NCBI GenBank assembly: GCA_902363665.1 | Contig: CABJAW010000017.1 | Location: 1-64,000, forward strand | DNA from: Lachnospiraceae bacterium | GTDB taxonomy: Bacteria > Bacillota > Clostridia > Lachnospirales > Lachnospiraceae | DNA: 64,000 nucleotides | Reading direction: 5' to 3' | Part shown: positions 53,098 through 62,029 of the stretch, piece by piece | Position numbering within the stretch: position 1 is the stretch's first letter | How the letters are laid out: every line of letters starts with the position of its first letter | The notes under the pieces: generated by a model | Seen by the model: only the letters and a program-made list of their open reading frames with translations | Told to the model about the DNA's origin: nothing | Databases searched by the model: none | Translations under genes and position numbers: made by a program

Positions 53098-53126
53098 ATA
53101 ATAGCTTAATTTATAGAAAAAAACAA
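53098..53126 (-). promoter_or_regulatory. Promoter of the mraZ/dcw operon
   Basis: On the minus strand, TTGTTT (53121-53126), a 17-base spacer and TATTAT (53098-53103), ending 11 bases before the first GTGG box. Confidence 0.65.
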
Positions 53127-53165
53127 GTCCTATTTCAGAATAGTATTCAATTTTTTCCGATATGT

Positions 53166-53212
53166 GTTAAAAAAGAAAATGCAGAAAAGGTTTTTCCTCT
53201 TCTGCACTATTT
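53166..53212 (-). terminator. Terminator between the Spo0E-like gene and mraZ
   Basis: TGCAGAAGAGG and CCTTTTCTGCA pair around AAAAA, followed on the minus strand by TTTTCTTTTTT. Confidence 0.85.
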
Positions 53213-53213
53213 T

Positions 53214-53360
53214 TTATGCCAATTCCATATACTGTTCGATCAGTCGATCCAGAAGCAGGCTCTGCGCATATACCTTCGCATCGCTTCCCTGCGCAACCAA
53301 GAGGTTGAGTTTTTTGCGTTCTTCTTCAATCCTGCATTTCAAAAGTTCTTTCTGGCTCAT
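53214..53360 (-). CDS. Spo0E-like sporulation regulatory protein (micro-ORF)
   Basis: A 48-residue protein, MSQKELLKCRIEEERKKLN... then QSLLLDRLIEQYMELA. The shape is the Spo0E family: two short antiparallel helices with the signature S-x-x-LDxLIxxY at the end. Spo0E-type proteins dephosphorylate Spo0A~P and so hold back sporulation. The usual SQELD motif here reads SLLLD, so phosphatase activity is not certain. An AAAGGA site precedes the ATG, lgt lies 41 bases upstream in the same direction and a terminator follows. Confidence 0.75.
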   Translation of the reverse strand: MSQKELLKCRIEEERKKLNLLVAQGSDAKVYAQSLLLDRLIEQYMELA

Positions 53361-53400
53361 TTTCCTTTGTCCCTCTCTTCTGCTCTGTTGTGATTCACAT

Positions 53401-54297
53401 TCAGGATTTCAGATGATCCATCCTCCATTTATTTATAATAAGGAAAAACAGTGCTGTCACCGCCAGTACCCCTGAAAGCAGCTGGGAGACCGGAATCTGT
53501 GTTCCCGGCAGCAACAGTTGATCCGTCCGAAGTCCCTCGATCCAGAAACGTCCGATTCCATACAGCAGCAGATAATTTAGAAATACCATTCCGTCATACT
53601 TTCGCTTTACCCGAAATGTCAGAAACAGCAGGATCAGCAATACACCGATATTCCACATCGACTCATACAGAAAGGTGGGATGTACCTGTATATATTCTGT
53701 ACCGCCAATCCTCTTTACTTTTTCCCACATTTCGGCTGTAATCTCACCGGAACGCACATCAGATACCGGAAGCTGCATTGCAAACAGATTGTCTGTATAG
53801 CCGCCAAATGCTTCCCTGTTAAAAAAATTCCCCCACCGTCCCAGCGCCTGTCCCCAGACAAGCCCAAGGATGGCAGTGTCCGCCGTTTTTAAAAACTTTA
53901 TCTTTCGTATTTTACAGAACAACGCAGTCGTAACCGCACCGCCGATCACTCCGCCGTAAATCGCCAGTCCGCCTTCCCGGATATTGATGATCTCCCCAAG
54001 ATGGCTGCTGTAATAATTCCAGGAAAACGCCACATAATAAATGCGGGCACAGACTACCGAAACGACAATCGCAATCATTCCCAGATCAAAATAATCGTCA
54101 CCCCTCTGCCCTGTGCGGTCCGCGACCTTCATCACAAGCAGAAGCCCCGTCACCATCGCCGCTGCCAGCACAATCCCGTAACACGCGATCTCCAGGCTTC
54201 CGACAGAAAAGGCTTTCGCCACATGATCCAGCACAATGCCAAGGTGCGGGAAGCGGATCGTCCCGTTTTCAGCTGTCACAACGTGAATCAGTCCCAT
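53401..54297 (-). CDS. lgt: Prolipoprotein diacylglyceryl transferase
   Basis: A 298-residue integral membrane enzyme with about seven helices that attaches diacylglycerol to the lipobox Cys of prolipoproteins. Signatures: IREGGLAIYGGVIGG and the Lgt motif GRWGNFFNREAFGG (around residue 155). HPTFLYESMWN follows at ~205. It probably forms a unit with the Spo0E-like gene downstream. Start has GGGAGA. Confidence 0.95.
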   Translation of the reverse strand: MGLIHVVTAENGTIRFPHLGIVLDHVAKAFSVGSLEIACYGIVLAAAMVTGLLLVMKVADRTGQRGDDYFDLGMIAIVVSVVCARIYYVAFSWNYYSSHLGEIINIREGGLAIYGGVIGGAVTTALFCKIRKIKFLKTADTAILGLVWGQALGRWGNFFNREAFGGYTDNLFAMQLPVSDVRSGEITAEMWEKVKRIGGTEYIQVHPTFLYESMWNIGVLLILLFLTFRVKRKYDGMVFLNYLLLYGIGRFWIEGLRTDQLLLPGTQIPVSQLLSGVLAVTALFFLIINKWRMDHLKS

Positions 54298-54328
54298 AGA
54301 TCATTCTCCCGGCATCTTACTTATTTTT

Positions 54329-55426
54329 TCAGACATTAAAACGGAACAGAATCACATCGCCGTCCTGCACGACGTAATCCTTGCCTTCAAGCCTGACAAG
54401 CCCTTTCTCCTTCGCTGCAGAATAAGCTCCGCAGTCCAGAAGATCCTGATAGTTTACTACCTCAGCACGGATGAAACCACGTTCAAAATCAGAGTGGATC
54501 TTACCGGCTGCCTGTGGTGCCTTTGTTCCCCTGCGGATCGTCCACGCACGTGTCTCAGTCTCTCCTGCAGTCAGGTAACTTAAAAGCCCGAGCAGGCTGT
54601 AGCTCGCCTTTATCAGTTTTTCCAGACCGGACTCTTTTAATCCAAGGTCCTCAAGGAACATCTGTTTCTCATCATCCTCGAGTTCAGAAATTTCCTCCTC
54701 AATCTGTGCACAGATCACAAATACCTCACTGTTTGTTTCTTTTGCGTACTCTCTTACGCGGGCTACGTGCTCATTGGAAGCACCGTCATCAGCCAGATCC
54801 TCTTCTCCAACGTTTGCCGCAAAAATAACCGGCTTTGCCGTCAGCAGGTTGTACTCTGCCAGCCATGCCAGTTCTTCCTCGTCCTCTGTTTTGTAAGTGA
54901 TTGCCAGTTTTCCATCCTCAAGGTGTGCCTTCAGTGCCTGCAAAAGATCCAGTTCCTTTGCAAGCTTCTTGTCATTTCTGGCTCCGCGTACGGTCTTTGC
55001 AATACGGCGCTCCAGAATCTCCAGATCGGAGAAGATCAGCTCCAGGTTAATCGTTTCGATATCACGGATCGGATCCACGCTGCCGTCTACATGAATGACA
55101 TTTGAATCCTCAAAGCAGCGTACCACGTGAACGATTGCATCCACCTCACGGATGTTTGCCAGAAACTGGTTTCCAAGTCCTTCTCCCTTTGATGCACCCT
55201 TTACCAGACCTGCAATATCCACAAATTCGATGACTGCCGGTGTGATCTTTGCCGAATGGTACAGATCTCCAAGCAGCTTCAGCCTCTCGTCCGGCACCGG
55301 AACGACTCCGACATTCGGATCGATCGTACAGAACGGATAGTTCGCCGATTCTGCGCCTGCTTTCGTTAAAGAATTAAATAAGGTACTTTTTCCGACATTC
55401 GGCAATCCTACGATTCCAAGTTTCAT
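54329..55426 (-). CDS. ychF: Redox-regulated ribosome-binding ATPase YchF
   Basis: A 365-residue Obg-related P-loop protein. G1 is GLPNVGKSTLFN; DIAGLVKGASKGEGLGNQFL is the G3/switch region. The G4 motif reads ANVGEED instead of NKxD, the change that gives YchF ATP rather than GTP preference. A C-terminal TGS domain ends in RLEGKDYVVQDGDVILFRFNV. Full length; start has an AGAAGC/AACATG context with a weak ribosome site. Confidence 0.96.
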   Translation of the reverse strand: MKLGIVGLPNVGKSTLFNSLTKAGAESANYPFCTIDPNVGVVPVPDERLKLLGDLYHSAKITPAVIEFVDIAGLVKGASKGEGLGNQFLANIREVDAIVHVVRCFEDSNVIHVDGSVDPIRDIETINLELIFSDLEILERRIAKTVRGARNDKKLAKELDLLQALKAHLEDGKLAITYKTEDEEELAWLAEYNLLTAKPVIFAANVGEEDLADDGASNEHVARVREYAKETNSEVFVICAQIEEEISELEDDEKQMFLEDLGLKESGLEKLIKASYSLLGLLSYLTAGETETRAWTIRRGTKAPQAAGKIHSDFERGFIRAEVVNYQDLLDCGAYSAAKEKGLVRLEGKDYVVQDGDVILFRFNV

Positions 55427-55562
55427 GTTTGCTTCTCTCCATTTCTGCGTCTATTCTCTCGCGCTTTCGCACTTTTCTTTTGTTCTTTACGGTTTTTCAA
55501 CCTTTTTTCCAAACACGTCACAGTTTAGCACATAAACTGACATTTCACAATACTTTCCATCA

Positions 55563-55582
55563 GAAACCTGTCGACAGGTTTC
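55563..55582. other. Perfect 20-bp palindrome
   Basis: GAAACCTGTC-GACAGGTTTC between rpe and ychF. It could be a hairpin or protein-binding site. There is no T-run, so it is not a clear terminator. Confidence 0.4.
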
Positions 55583-55599
55583 GCAAGCCCCTGAGCGTT

Positions 55600-56334
55600 T
55601 TACCACGTATAGCTGTTCATTACCTGCAGAAGGCGCGTCACATTTTCTGCACGGTCGCCCCTGAAGACACCGGAACCGGCCACGATCACATCTGCGCCCG
55701 CTTCCAGAACTGTATGGATCGTCGCATCATTGATACCGCCATCCACCTCAATTCTGAGCGGAAGGTCAAGTGCCTGTGTTTTTTTTCGCAGCACACGGAT
55801 CTTTTCTGTCATCTGCGGAATATATTTCTGCCCGCCGAATCCCGGGTTTACCGTCATGATCAGTACCATGTCCAGATCCTCCAGCACATAATCCAGAACA
55901 GAGAGCGGCGTAGAGGGGTTCAGGGCGACTGCTGCTTTCATTCCCCGGTCTTTGATCGTCTGTATCACCCGATGCAGATGGCGCGTCGCCTCGGCATGGA
56001 CCGTGATCCCGTCTGCACCGCATGCGGCAAACTCATCAATATAGCGCTCCGGCTGCTCGATCATCAGATGCACGTCAAAAAAGCACTCGCGTCCCTTTCG
56101 GATCGATGAGATAACCGGCATGCCAAATGAGATGCTCGGCACAAACATGCCATCCATCACATCAATATGCAGATATTTTGCCCCTGCAGAAGTGACTGCG
56201 TCAATCTCTTCGCCAAGCCGGCCAAAATCTGCCGCAAGAATCGATGGTGCGAGAATGTTTTCCCTTGGCAACGTCACTTCTTCTTTCCTTTTGTTCTCCA
56301 TTCCTTGTTCTGTTCCTTTTCCTGCGTAATTCAT
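55600..56334 (-). CDS. rpe: Ribulose-phosphate 3-epimerase
   Basis: Interconverts ribulose-5-P and xylulose-5-P. A TIM barrel with LAPSILAADFGRL at the start, HIDVMDGMFVPSISFG (metal His/Asp), VHLMIEQPERYI, and VNPGFGGQKYI near residue 165 and EVDGGINDATI near 195. The barrel begins ~28 residues into the frame: GGGGAG before 56334 supports a start with an N-terminal Lys/Glu-rich extension that typical Rpe (~217 residues) lacks. It follows rsgA, as commonly seen in Bacillota. Confidence 0.92.
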   Translation of the reverse strand: MNYAGKGTEQGMENKRKEEVTLPRENILAPSILAADFGRLGEEIDAVTSAGAKYLHIDVMDGMFVPSISFGMPVISSIRKGRECFFDVHLMIEQPERYIDEFAACGADGITVHAEATRHLHRVIQTIKDRGMKAAVALNPSTPLSVLDYVLEDLDMVLIMTVNPGFGGQKYIPQMTEKIRVLRKKTQALDLPLRIEVDGGINDATIHTVLEAGADVIVAGSGVFRGDRAENVTRLLQVMNSYTW

Positions 56335-56508
56335 AGCAACTCCCCACATACGTACCATTCAAAACCGGAAAATTTTGCAGAATCTTTCTGAAATACCTGC
56401 TTTTCCTTTTCTCTGACGGATACATTTATTTTTATAGTCAATACAGTTATTCTGAGTCCACTTTCATAAGGCAAAGCAAACAGCTGTAATCCGCTGTGCT
56501 TTGTTTTG

Positions 56509-57390
56509 TCAATATTTTCTGGCATGCCGCAGTTCTTCTGCGAGCAGTGTGTAGTTCTCGTAGCGTGACCGGCTGATCTCGCCCTTGTCCAGCGCCTCTT
56601 TTACGGCACAATCCGGCTCGCTCAAATGCAGGCAGCCCTGAAATCTGCAGTACGGCTCATATCTGACAAATTCCGGAAAATACCGCCACAGCTCCTCATA
56701 GGCGATGCCCTGTAGATACAGGGAACTGAATCCGGGCGTATCCAGAAAGTATGTGTCTTTTCGCAGACAGATCAGCTCTGTATGACGTGTCGTATGACGC
56801 CCCCGCTCGATCTTCCGGCTCACTTCCCCGACTTCCATCTGAACATGCGGCTGCAGAAGATTGGTCAGAGAGGATTTTCCAACACCGGAAGGACCGGCAA
56901 CAACGGTCGTTTTTCCATTCAGCAGTGACTGAATCTTTTCAATCCCTTCTTTTTTCGCCACCGAGAGTATGTGTACCTCGCATCCGCTGCCACGGTATGT
57001 CTCTTCCAGCTGCGCAAGCTCCTGCTCCGTGCTCAGGTCTGCCTTGTTGAAACAGATCACTACCGGAATGTGCTGCTGCTCCATCGATATCAGGAAACGA
57101 TCCAGCAGATTCAGATTCGGTTTCGGGCTTGCCGCCGCAAAAATAACGAGTGCCTGATCCACATTTGCCACTGCCGGGCGGATCAGCACATTCTGCCGCG
57201 GCAGGATCGCATCCACGTTTCCTGCCGGCTTTTCCCCGTCCTGCACTACCGACATCTCCACATTGTCCCCCGGAAGCGGCTTGATCTTCTCTTTTCGGAA
57301 GATTCCCTTTGCCCGGCATTCATATACCTCGCCGTCCTCCGCCTGCACGTAGTAGAAACCTCCGATTCCTCTTATGATTTTTCCTTTCAT
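56509..57390 (-). CDS. rsgA: Small ribosomal subunit biogenesis GTPase RsgA
   Basis: A 293-residue circularly permuted GTPase for 30S maturation. OB domain ~1-70; G4 NKADL before G1 (VVAGPSGVGKSSLTNLL, near 165) and G3 (DTPGF), the permuted order; zinc finger near the C-terminus with CRFQGCLHLSEPDCAVKEAL. The start at 57390 follows GGGGG; the frame extends to 57411. It sits in the classic prpC-prkC-rsgA-rpe order. Confidence 0.96.
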   Translation of the reverse strand: MKGKIIRGIGGFYYVQAEDGEVYECRAKGIFRKEKIKPLPGDNVEMSVVQDGEKPAGNVDAILPRQNVLIRPAVANVDQALVIFAAASPKPNLNLLDRFLISMEQQHIPVVICFNKADLSTEQELAQLEETYRGSGCEVHILSVAKKEGIEKIQSLLNGKTTVVAGPSGVGKSSLTNLLQPHVQMEVGEVSRKIERGRHTTRHTELICLRKDTYFLDTPGFSSLYLQGIAYEELWRYFPEFVRYEPYCRFQGCLHLSEPDCAVKEALDKGEISRSRYENYTLLAEELRHARKY

Positions 57391-57522
57391 GCAACCCCCG
57401 TTCTCTGTCATTTTGAATCTTTATGCATCATCCATGCTTTCATTCTTCAATAGTGCACTTCCACCAGTCTGGTCCGCATAAGACCTGCTCATTTCCTGTT
57501 TCTTTTTGTTGTCCGTGTACAG

Positions 57523-59934
57523 TCACCGGGCCTGGCTAAATTTAATCCCTGCATATTCGATCTGGTTTGTCACATTTCCATTGTCATCAAGCAGATACAC
57601 GTATGCTGTGCCGGTTGAAACACCTGATGCCCCCTGCACCTGCAGATGATACGGGAAGGTCGTAGTTCCCTCAAAGATCGTTGCCTCTCCTACTCCATCC
57701 TGTATCAGCGTAATCCTTACCTGCTGGCCATTGTAACCCTGCGGTGTCTCCAGACTTGCGTCACATTTCCAGACTCCGTCAGAACCGTTCGTCACAGAAA
57801 TCGCATCATCCTGTGTATCAGATGGAGCCGGTCCGTTGCTGATGACCAGTGTGACCGTCGTTCCGCGTGGTACCTGCTCGTCGCTTCCGACGCTCTGACT
57901 GATGACCATGCCCTGTGCCACTGTATCGCTATATTCATACTGATAGTCCGGTTCCAGATCCAGCATCTTGAGCGCTTTTGTCGCCTGCTCCTCTGTGTAA
58001 CCGACTACACTCCACAAGGTCACATAATCAGCCGGATCCTGCGACGGTTCTGCGCCCTGACTGATGTAAAGTGTCACCGTATCACCCGGCTTCAGTGTTG
58101 TACCTGCTTCCGGCGAAGTCGAAATTACATGACCTGCGTCGATCGTATCACTGTACTGCGACTCATCCAGACTGCACTGCAGCCCTTTTGTCAGCAGGAA
58201 TGCCTGAGCCATACTCTTCTCATAATTCTTCAGATCGTCAAGCACAATGTTCTCATCTTCCTGAACAGTCTGATATGTTACGGTATCTCCCTTTGAAACA
58301 AGTTCCCCCTGCGCCGGCGTCTGAGAACATACCTGTCCGGCACTGTACTGTGTGGAAGACGTCGTTCCGGAGGAAACGCCCTTTAAGCCGAAGCTGTCCA
58401 GCATTCTCTGCGCATCCGCCTCAGAAAGTCCGGTGATCTGCGGCACCGTCACCTGCTGTGCGGCTTTGGCAACTGCTTCCGTCTGCGCCTCAGTACTATC
58501 TTCTGTCTCTTTTCTTACCACGCTCTCCGTCTGTGTCTGTGTTTTTTTTGTCTTCGCTGATTTTCGGCCAAAATTCAAAATGCCGAATGCATTCGCAAGA
58601 AGCGCTAAAAATACACAGCCAATCACAACTGCTACAATGATCCCACCGATCGTAACTACTTTTTCCAGCTTCGGATTCAGACCGGCATCACTGTCCCGGT
58701 CTTTTTCCCGCAGATTTTTCAACAGATCCTTATCCTGAAGATGGAACGATTCGTCCTCAATCTTGTAATCCTGCGGATTATCATACGCATCATAGTATGG
58801 ATCGTAGTTATTTTCCTCATACGCCTCATCATAATCCTGGTTCCATCTGCTGCTATCATAGTTTCCAGGATGGTTCGGCTGAACTTCCTGATAGCCGCTC
58901 TTGTGATAATAACTTCCAGGCTGATACGCACGGCTGCGCTGGTTCTGCGGCGCATTTTCTTTCGCATGAAGTCCTGCCGCCGCCCCAAGCTCCATATTTT
59001 CATCGTAGACTGGCATCGCCCGCTGCTCTGCGTTGATCTGTTCGAGATCATTTTTGGACATGATGATTGTCTGTGAGGTATTGTCCATTACCCGCTGCTC
59101 CACAAAATCACCGTCCGGATTGACAAGTGACTCCCGCAGGTCGCGGATCACCTCGGTCATATTTGCATACCGGCGGTCCGGACTCTTCTGTGTACATTTC
59201 AGTACGATCTCATTCGTGCTGCGCGGAATCTCCGGCACCTCTTCCTTCGGTCCGTGCAGTTCCTCCTGCAGATGTTTGATCGCCACTGCGACAGCCGTAT
59301 CACCGTCAAACGGCACATGTCCGGTCAGCATCTCGTACATCGTGATGCCCAGAGAATAAATATCGCTCTTCTCATCACTGTAGCCACCGCGCGACTGCTC
59401 CGGCGAACTGTAATGAACCGATCCCATCACGCTGGAATTGATCGTATTGGACGAAGAGGCACGTGCGATACCGAAATCCGCCACCTTTACCTTTCCATCC
59501 GTCGATATGATGATATTCTGCGGCTTGATATCACGATGGATAATTCCATTGTTGTGCGCCGCCTCCAGGCCTGCCGAAATCTGGAGCGCAATGCTTGTCG
59601 CCTCCCGTACCGACAGACGGCCCTTATTTTTAATGTACTCTTTGAGCGTGATCCCCTCGACCAGCTCCATCACAATATAGTAAATCCCGGCCTCTTCCCC
59701 GACATCATAGATGTTTACGATATTGGCGTGCGCAAGGCCTGCTGCAGACTGCGCCTCGACCCGGAATTTTGAGATGAACTGTTTGTCATCCCGGAATTCC
59801 TTTTTCATCACTTTTACCGCTACAAAACGATTCAGCTTGTGATCCTTCGCCTTATAAACATCCGCCATGCCGCCAGAGCCGATCTTGGATATTATTTCGT
59901 ATCTGTTCTGTATAAACATTCCGACTTTCAGCAT
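57523..59934 (-). CDS. prkC: PASTA domain Ser/Thr protein kinase
   Basis: An 803-residue membrane kinase that senses muropeptides or lipid II and controls growth, division and spore germination. Kinase domain ~12-270 with GSGGMADVY, K41, HRDIKPQN (D135) and DFG. Juxtamembrane region ~280-425 is rich in Asn/Tyr/Gln/Asp. Transmembrane helix ~426-450. Outside are at least three PASTA repeats (~488-700) and a C-terminal beta domain. It is paired with the PP2C phosphatase upstream (13-base gap). Confidence 0.95.
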   Translation of the reverse strand: MLKVGMFIQNRYEIISKIGSGGMADVYKAKDHKLNRFVAVKVMKKEFRDDKQFISKFRVEAQSAAGLAHANIVNIYDVGEEAGIYYIVMELVEGITLKEYIKNKGRLSVREATSIALQISAGLEAAHNNGIIHRDIKPQNIIISTDGKVKVADFGIARASSSNTINSSVMGSVHYSSPEQSRGGYSDEKSDIYSLGITMYEMLTGHVPFDGDTAVAVAIKHLQEELHGPKEEVPEIPRSTNEIVLKCTQKSPDRRYANMTEVIRDLRESLVNPDGDFVEQRVMDNTSQTIIMSKNDLEQINAEQRAMPVYDENMELGAAAGLHAKENAPQNQRSRAYQPGSYYHKSGYQEVQPNHPGNYDSSRWNQDYDEAYEENNYDPYYDAYDNPQDYKIEDESFHLQDKDLLKNLREKDRDSDAGLNPKLEKVVTIGGIIVAVVIGCVFLALLANAFGILNFGRKSAKTKKTQTQTESVVRKETEDSTEAQTEAVAKAAQQVTVPQITGLSEADAQRMLDSFGLKGVSSGTTSSTQYSAGQVCSQTPAQGELVSKGDTVTYQTVQEDENIVLDDLKNYEKSMAQAFLLTKGLQCSLDESQYSDTIDAGHVISTSPEAGTTLKPGDTVTLYISQGAEPSQDPADYVTLWSVVGYTEEQATKALKMLDLEPDYQYEYSDTVAQGMVISQSVGSDEQVPRGTTVTLVISNGPAPSDTQDDAISVTNGSDGVWKCDASLETPQGYNGQQVRITLIQDGVGEATIFEGTTTFPYHLQVQGASGVSTGTAYVYLLDDNGNVTNQIEYAGIKFSQAR

Positions 59935-59946
59935 ATTTTATCCTCA

Positions 59947-60669
59947 CTATTCAATCTCAGCCAGCACTACGGAAATATTGTCTTTGCCGCCATTTTTGTT
60001 TGCCGTATCGACAAGCGCACCGGCCGCCTCCTCGATCGAGCTGTTTTTCCTGACAATTTCCAGAATTTCTTCGTCCTCTACCATGTTGGTCAGTCCGTCG
60101 GAACAGAGCAAAATCTTATCTCCATGCTCCAGTTTTACATCAAAAAAATCCACGCGCACCGGCACCCGAACACCGATCGCGCGGGTAATCACATTTCGGT
60201 CCGGATAATTTTTTGCATCTTTTCGCTGCAGTTCTCCGATCCGTATCATTTCTTCCACAAGGGAATGGTCATGCGTGATCTGCTCGATCCCGTCATCAAT
60301 CAGGTATAACCTGCTGTCCCCGACATTTGCCACATACAGATATTCATCCTGTACCGTCGCAGCCACCAGCGTCGTTCCCATTCCTTCCAGTTCTTTTTCA
60401 CTTTCTGCTTTCTCCAGCACCTGCTCGTTTGCATGATGGATCGCCATGCTCAGAAGCGGCACCGGCCGGTCCTCTTCCGACTCTTTTATGTATGCAAGCA
60501 TCTCCTGCACCGTGTAGCGTGACGCAAGATCACCGGCATTGTGTCCGCCCATTCCGTCTGCAACGATTAACAGATTTTTCAGGTTGCCCACTGGCTGATC
60601 CGAAGCATAGACATAATCCTGGTTCATGGAGCGTTTTTTTCCAATATCTGTTATACTGTACGCTTTCAT
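59947..60669 (-). CDS. PP2C-type protein phosphatase (Stp/PrpC)
   Basis: A 240-residue metal-dependent Ser/Thr phosphatase that reverses the action of the neighbouring PASTA kinase. PPM motifs: the SMNQDYVYAS segment, VADGMGGHNAGD (metal Asp), ANVGDSRLYLI, LLCSDGLTNMV and KDNISVVLAEIE (final metal Asp). Its start overlaps the rlmN stop by four bases (ATGA), so translation is coupled. Confidence 0.95.
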   Translation of the reverse strand: MKAYSITDIGKKRSMNQDYVYASDQPVGNLKNLLIVADGMGGHNAGDLASRYTVQEMLAYIKESEEDRPVPLLSMAIHHANEQVLEKAESEKELEGMGTTLVAATVQDEYLYVANVGDSRLYLIDDGIEQITHDHSLVEEMIRIGELQRKDAKNYPDRNVITRAIGVRVPVRVDFFDVKLEHGDKILLCSDGLTNMVEDEEILEIVRKNSSIEEAAGALVDTANKNGGKDNISVVLAEIE

Positions 60670-61751
60670 TCCTGAGCGTCCCTTCCTTTCGCGTCTATGT
60701 AGCTTTTCCTGAGCTGACCGCAGGCTCCGCCGATATCGCGGCCCATCTCTCTTCTAATAGTAACATTAATATGATTTTTTTCAAGTTTATTTTTGAATGC
60801 TTCAATGACCTCACGATACGGCTGCACAAAGCTCCGCTCCTTAATCGGATTGACCGGGATCAGATTCACATGACAGTTGATATCACCGATCAGTGTAGCC
60901 AGGTCGCGCGCGTCCTTATCACTGTCATTCACACCGCCGACCAGGCTGTACTCAAATGTGATCCTTCTCCCGGTCTGTTCGAAATAGTAGCGGCAGGCAT
61001 CCAGTACATCATGAATTTCGTATTTAAACGCGATCGGCATCAACTCTTTCCGTTTTTCCTGGCTGGACGCATGCAGAGACAGCGCCAGCGTGATCTGAAG
61101 CTTCTCATCGGCGAGCCTTCTCATATTTTCCACGATTCCGCACGTTGAGACGGTCACGTTTCGCTGGCTGATATGCAGCCCGTGCTCATCAGTGAGCAGC
61201 TTCAGAAACTGCAGTAGATTGTCGTAATTGTCGAGTGGCTCTCCCGTTCCCATCAGCACAAGGTTGGAGACGCGCTCCCCCGAGATCTTCTGGATCTCAT
61301 AAATCTGTTCAAGCATCTCGGACGGCCGCAGCTGCCTTGTCAGACCACCGAGCGTCGAGGCGCAGAAACGGCAGCCCATCCGGCAGCCGACCTGCGACGA
61401 AATACACACGGAATTGCCATGATGATACCGCATCAGCACACTCTCGATCACATTTCCGTCTTCCAGCCCGAACAGGTATTTCTCTGTCCCGTCGATTCCG
61501 GAGATCAGCCGATCCTCCAGTGTCAGTACCGTGTAATCATACTGCTCCTTCAGTTTTTCCCGGAAGCTTTTCGGAAGATTCGTCATCTCCTCAAAACTTC
61601 CGGCCAGTTTTTCATGCATCCACTGATACAGCTGCTTTGCGCGAAACGGCTTCTCTCCAAGCGCAGCCATCTCCTGCTGCAGCTGTTCGTAGTCCATTGA
61701 CCGGATGTCTTTCCTCTTCTGTGTGCGCTGTGTCACTTCTCTTTCTTCCAT
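60666..61751 (-). CDS. rlmN: Dual-specificity RNA methyltransferase RlmN
   Basis: A 361-residue radical SAM enzyme methylating C2 of A2503 in 23S rRNA and A37 in some tRNAs. The cluster motif is CRMGCRFCAS (C-X3-C-X2-C, near residue 118), with GTGEPLDNYDNLL in the middle and the resolving Cys in the RREMGRDIGGACGQL tail. The start at 61751 follows AAGGAG. It begins the rlmN-prpC-prkC unit. Confidence 0.96.
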   Translation of the reverse strand: MEEREVTQRTQKRKDIRSMDYEQLQQEMAALGEKPFRAKQLYQWMHEKLAGSFEEMTNLPKSFREKLKEQYDYTVLTLEDRLISGIDGTEKYLFGLEDGNVIESVLMRYHHGNSVCISSQVGCRMGCRFCASTLGGLTRQLRPSEMLEQIYEIQKISGERVSNLVLMGTGEPLDNYDNLLQFLKLLTDEHGLHISQRNVTVSTCGIVENMRRLADEKLQITLALSLHASSQEKRKELMPIAFKYEIHDVLDACRYYFEQTGRRITFEYSLVGGVNDSDKDARDLATLIGDINCHVNLIPVNPIKERSFVQPYREVIEAFKNKLEKNHINVTIRREMGRDIGGACGQLRKSYIDAKGRDAQE

Positions 61752-61802
61752 GGCACTCCTTTTTTATTCTGTCTGCTTTCGAAATCTTTTTGTTCTTGAT
61801 TT

Positions 61803-61944
61803 GTAACTGTTCAGAGCCAAGCAAAATTTCATAAAACAGGCGGAAAATGCTTGCATTTTTAAGCCTGTTTTTGAAATTTTATTTGGCGGATACGCCACAC
61901 CGACGAAATGCGTAGCATTTTGGAGGTTGGCTCTGAACAGTTAC
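61803..61944 (+). mobile_element. 142-bp MITE copy 4 with 8-bp target duplication
   Basis: The ends are identical to copy 2 (11108) and one interior base differs. The exact duplication CTTGATTT lies at 61795-61802 and 61945-61952. The insertion is in the gap between rsmB and rlmN, 52 bases from the rlmN start, so it must have split or moved the rlmN promoter region. Confidence 0.9.
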
Positions 61945-61979
61945 CTTGATTTTTTATGAAAAAGGGGGTTCTGAACCCT

Positions 61980-62000
61980 GTAAAGCGGGCATTCGCAATC
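61980..62000 (-). repeat. Dispersed 21-22 base motif
   Basis: Minus-strand GATTGCGAATGCCCGCTTTAC, just after the rsmB stop codon. Confidence 0.5.
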
Positions 62001-62029
62001 GCTTCGCGACCTGCGTTCATATTCCGGGC

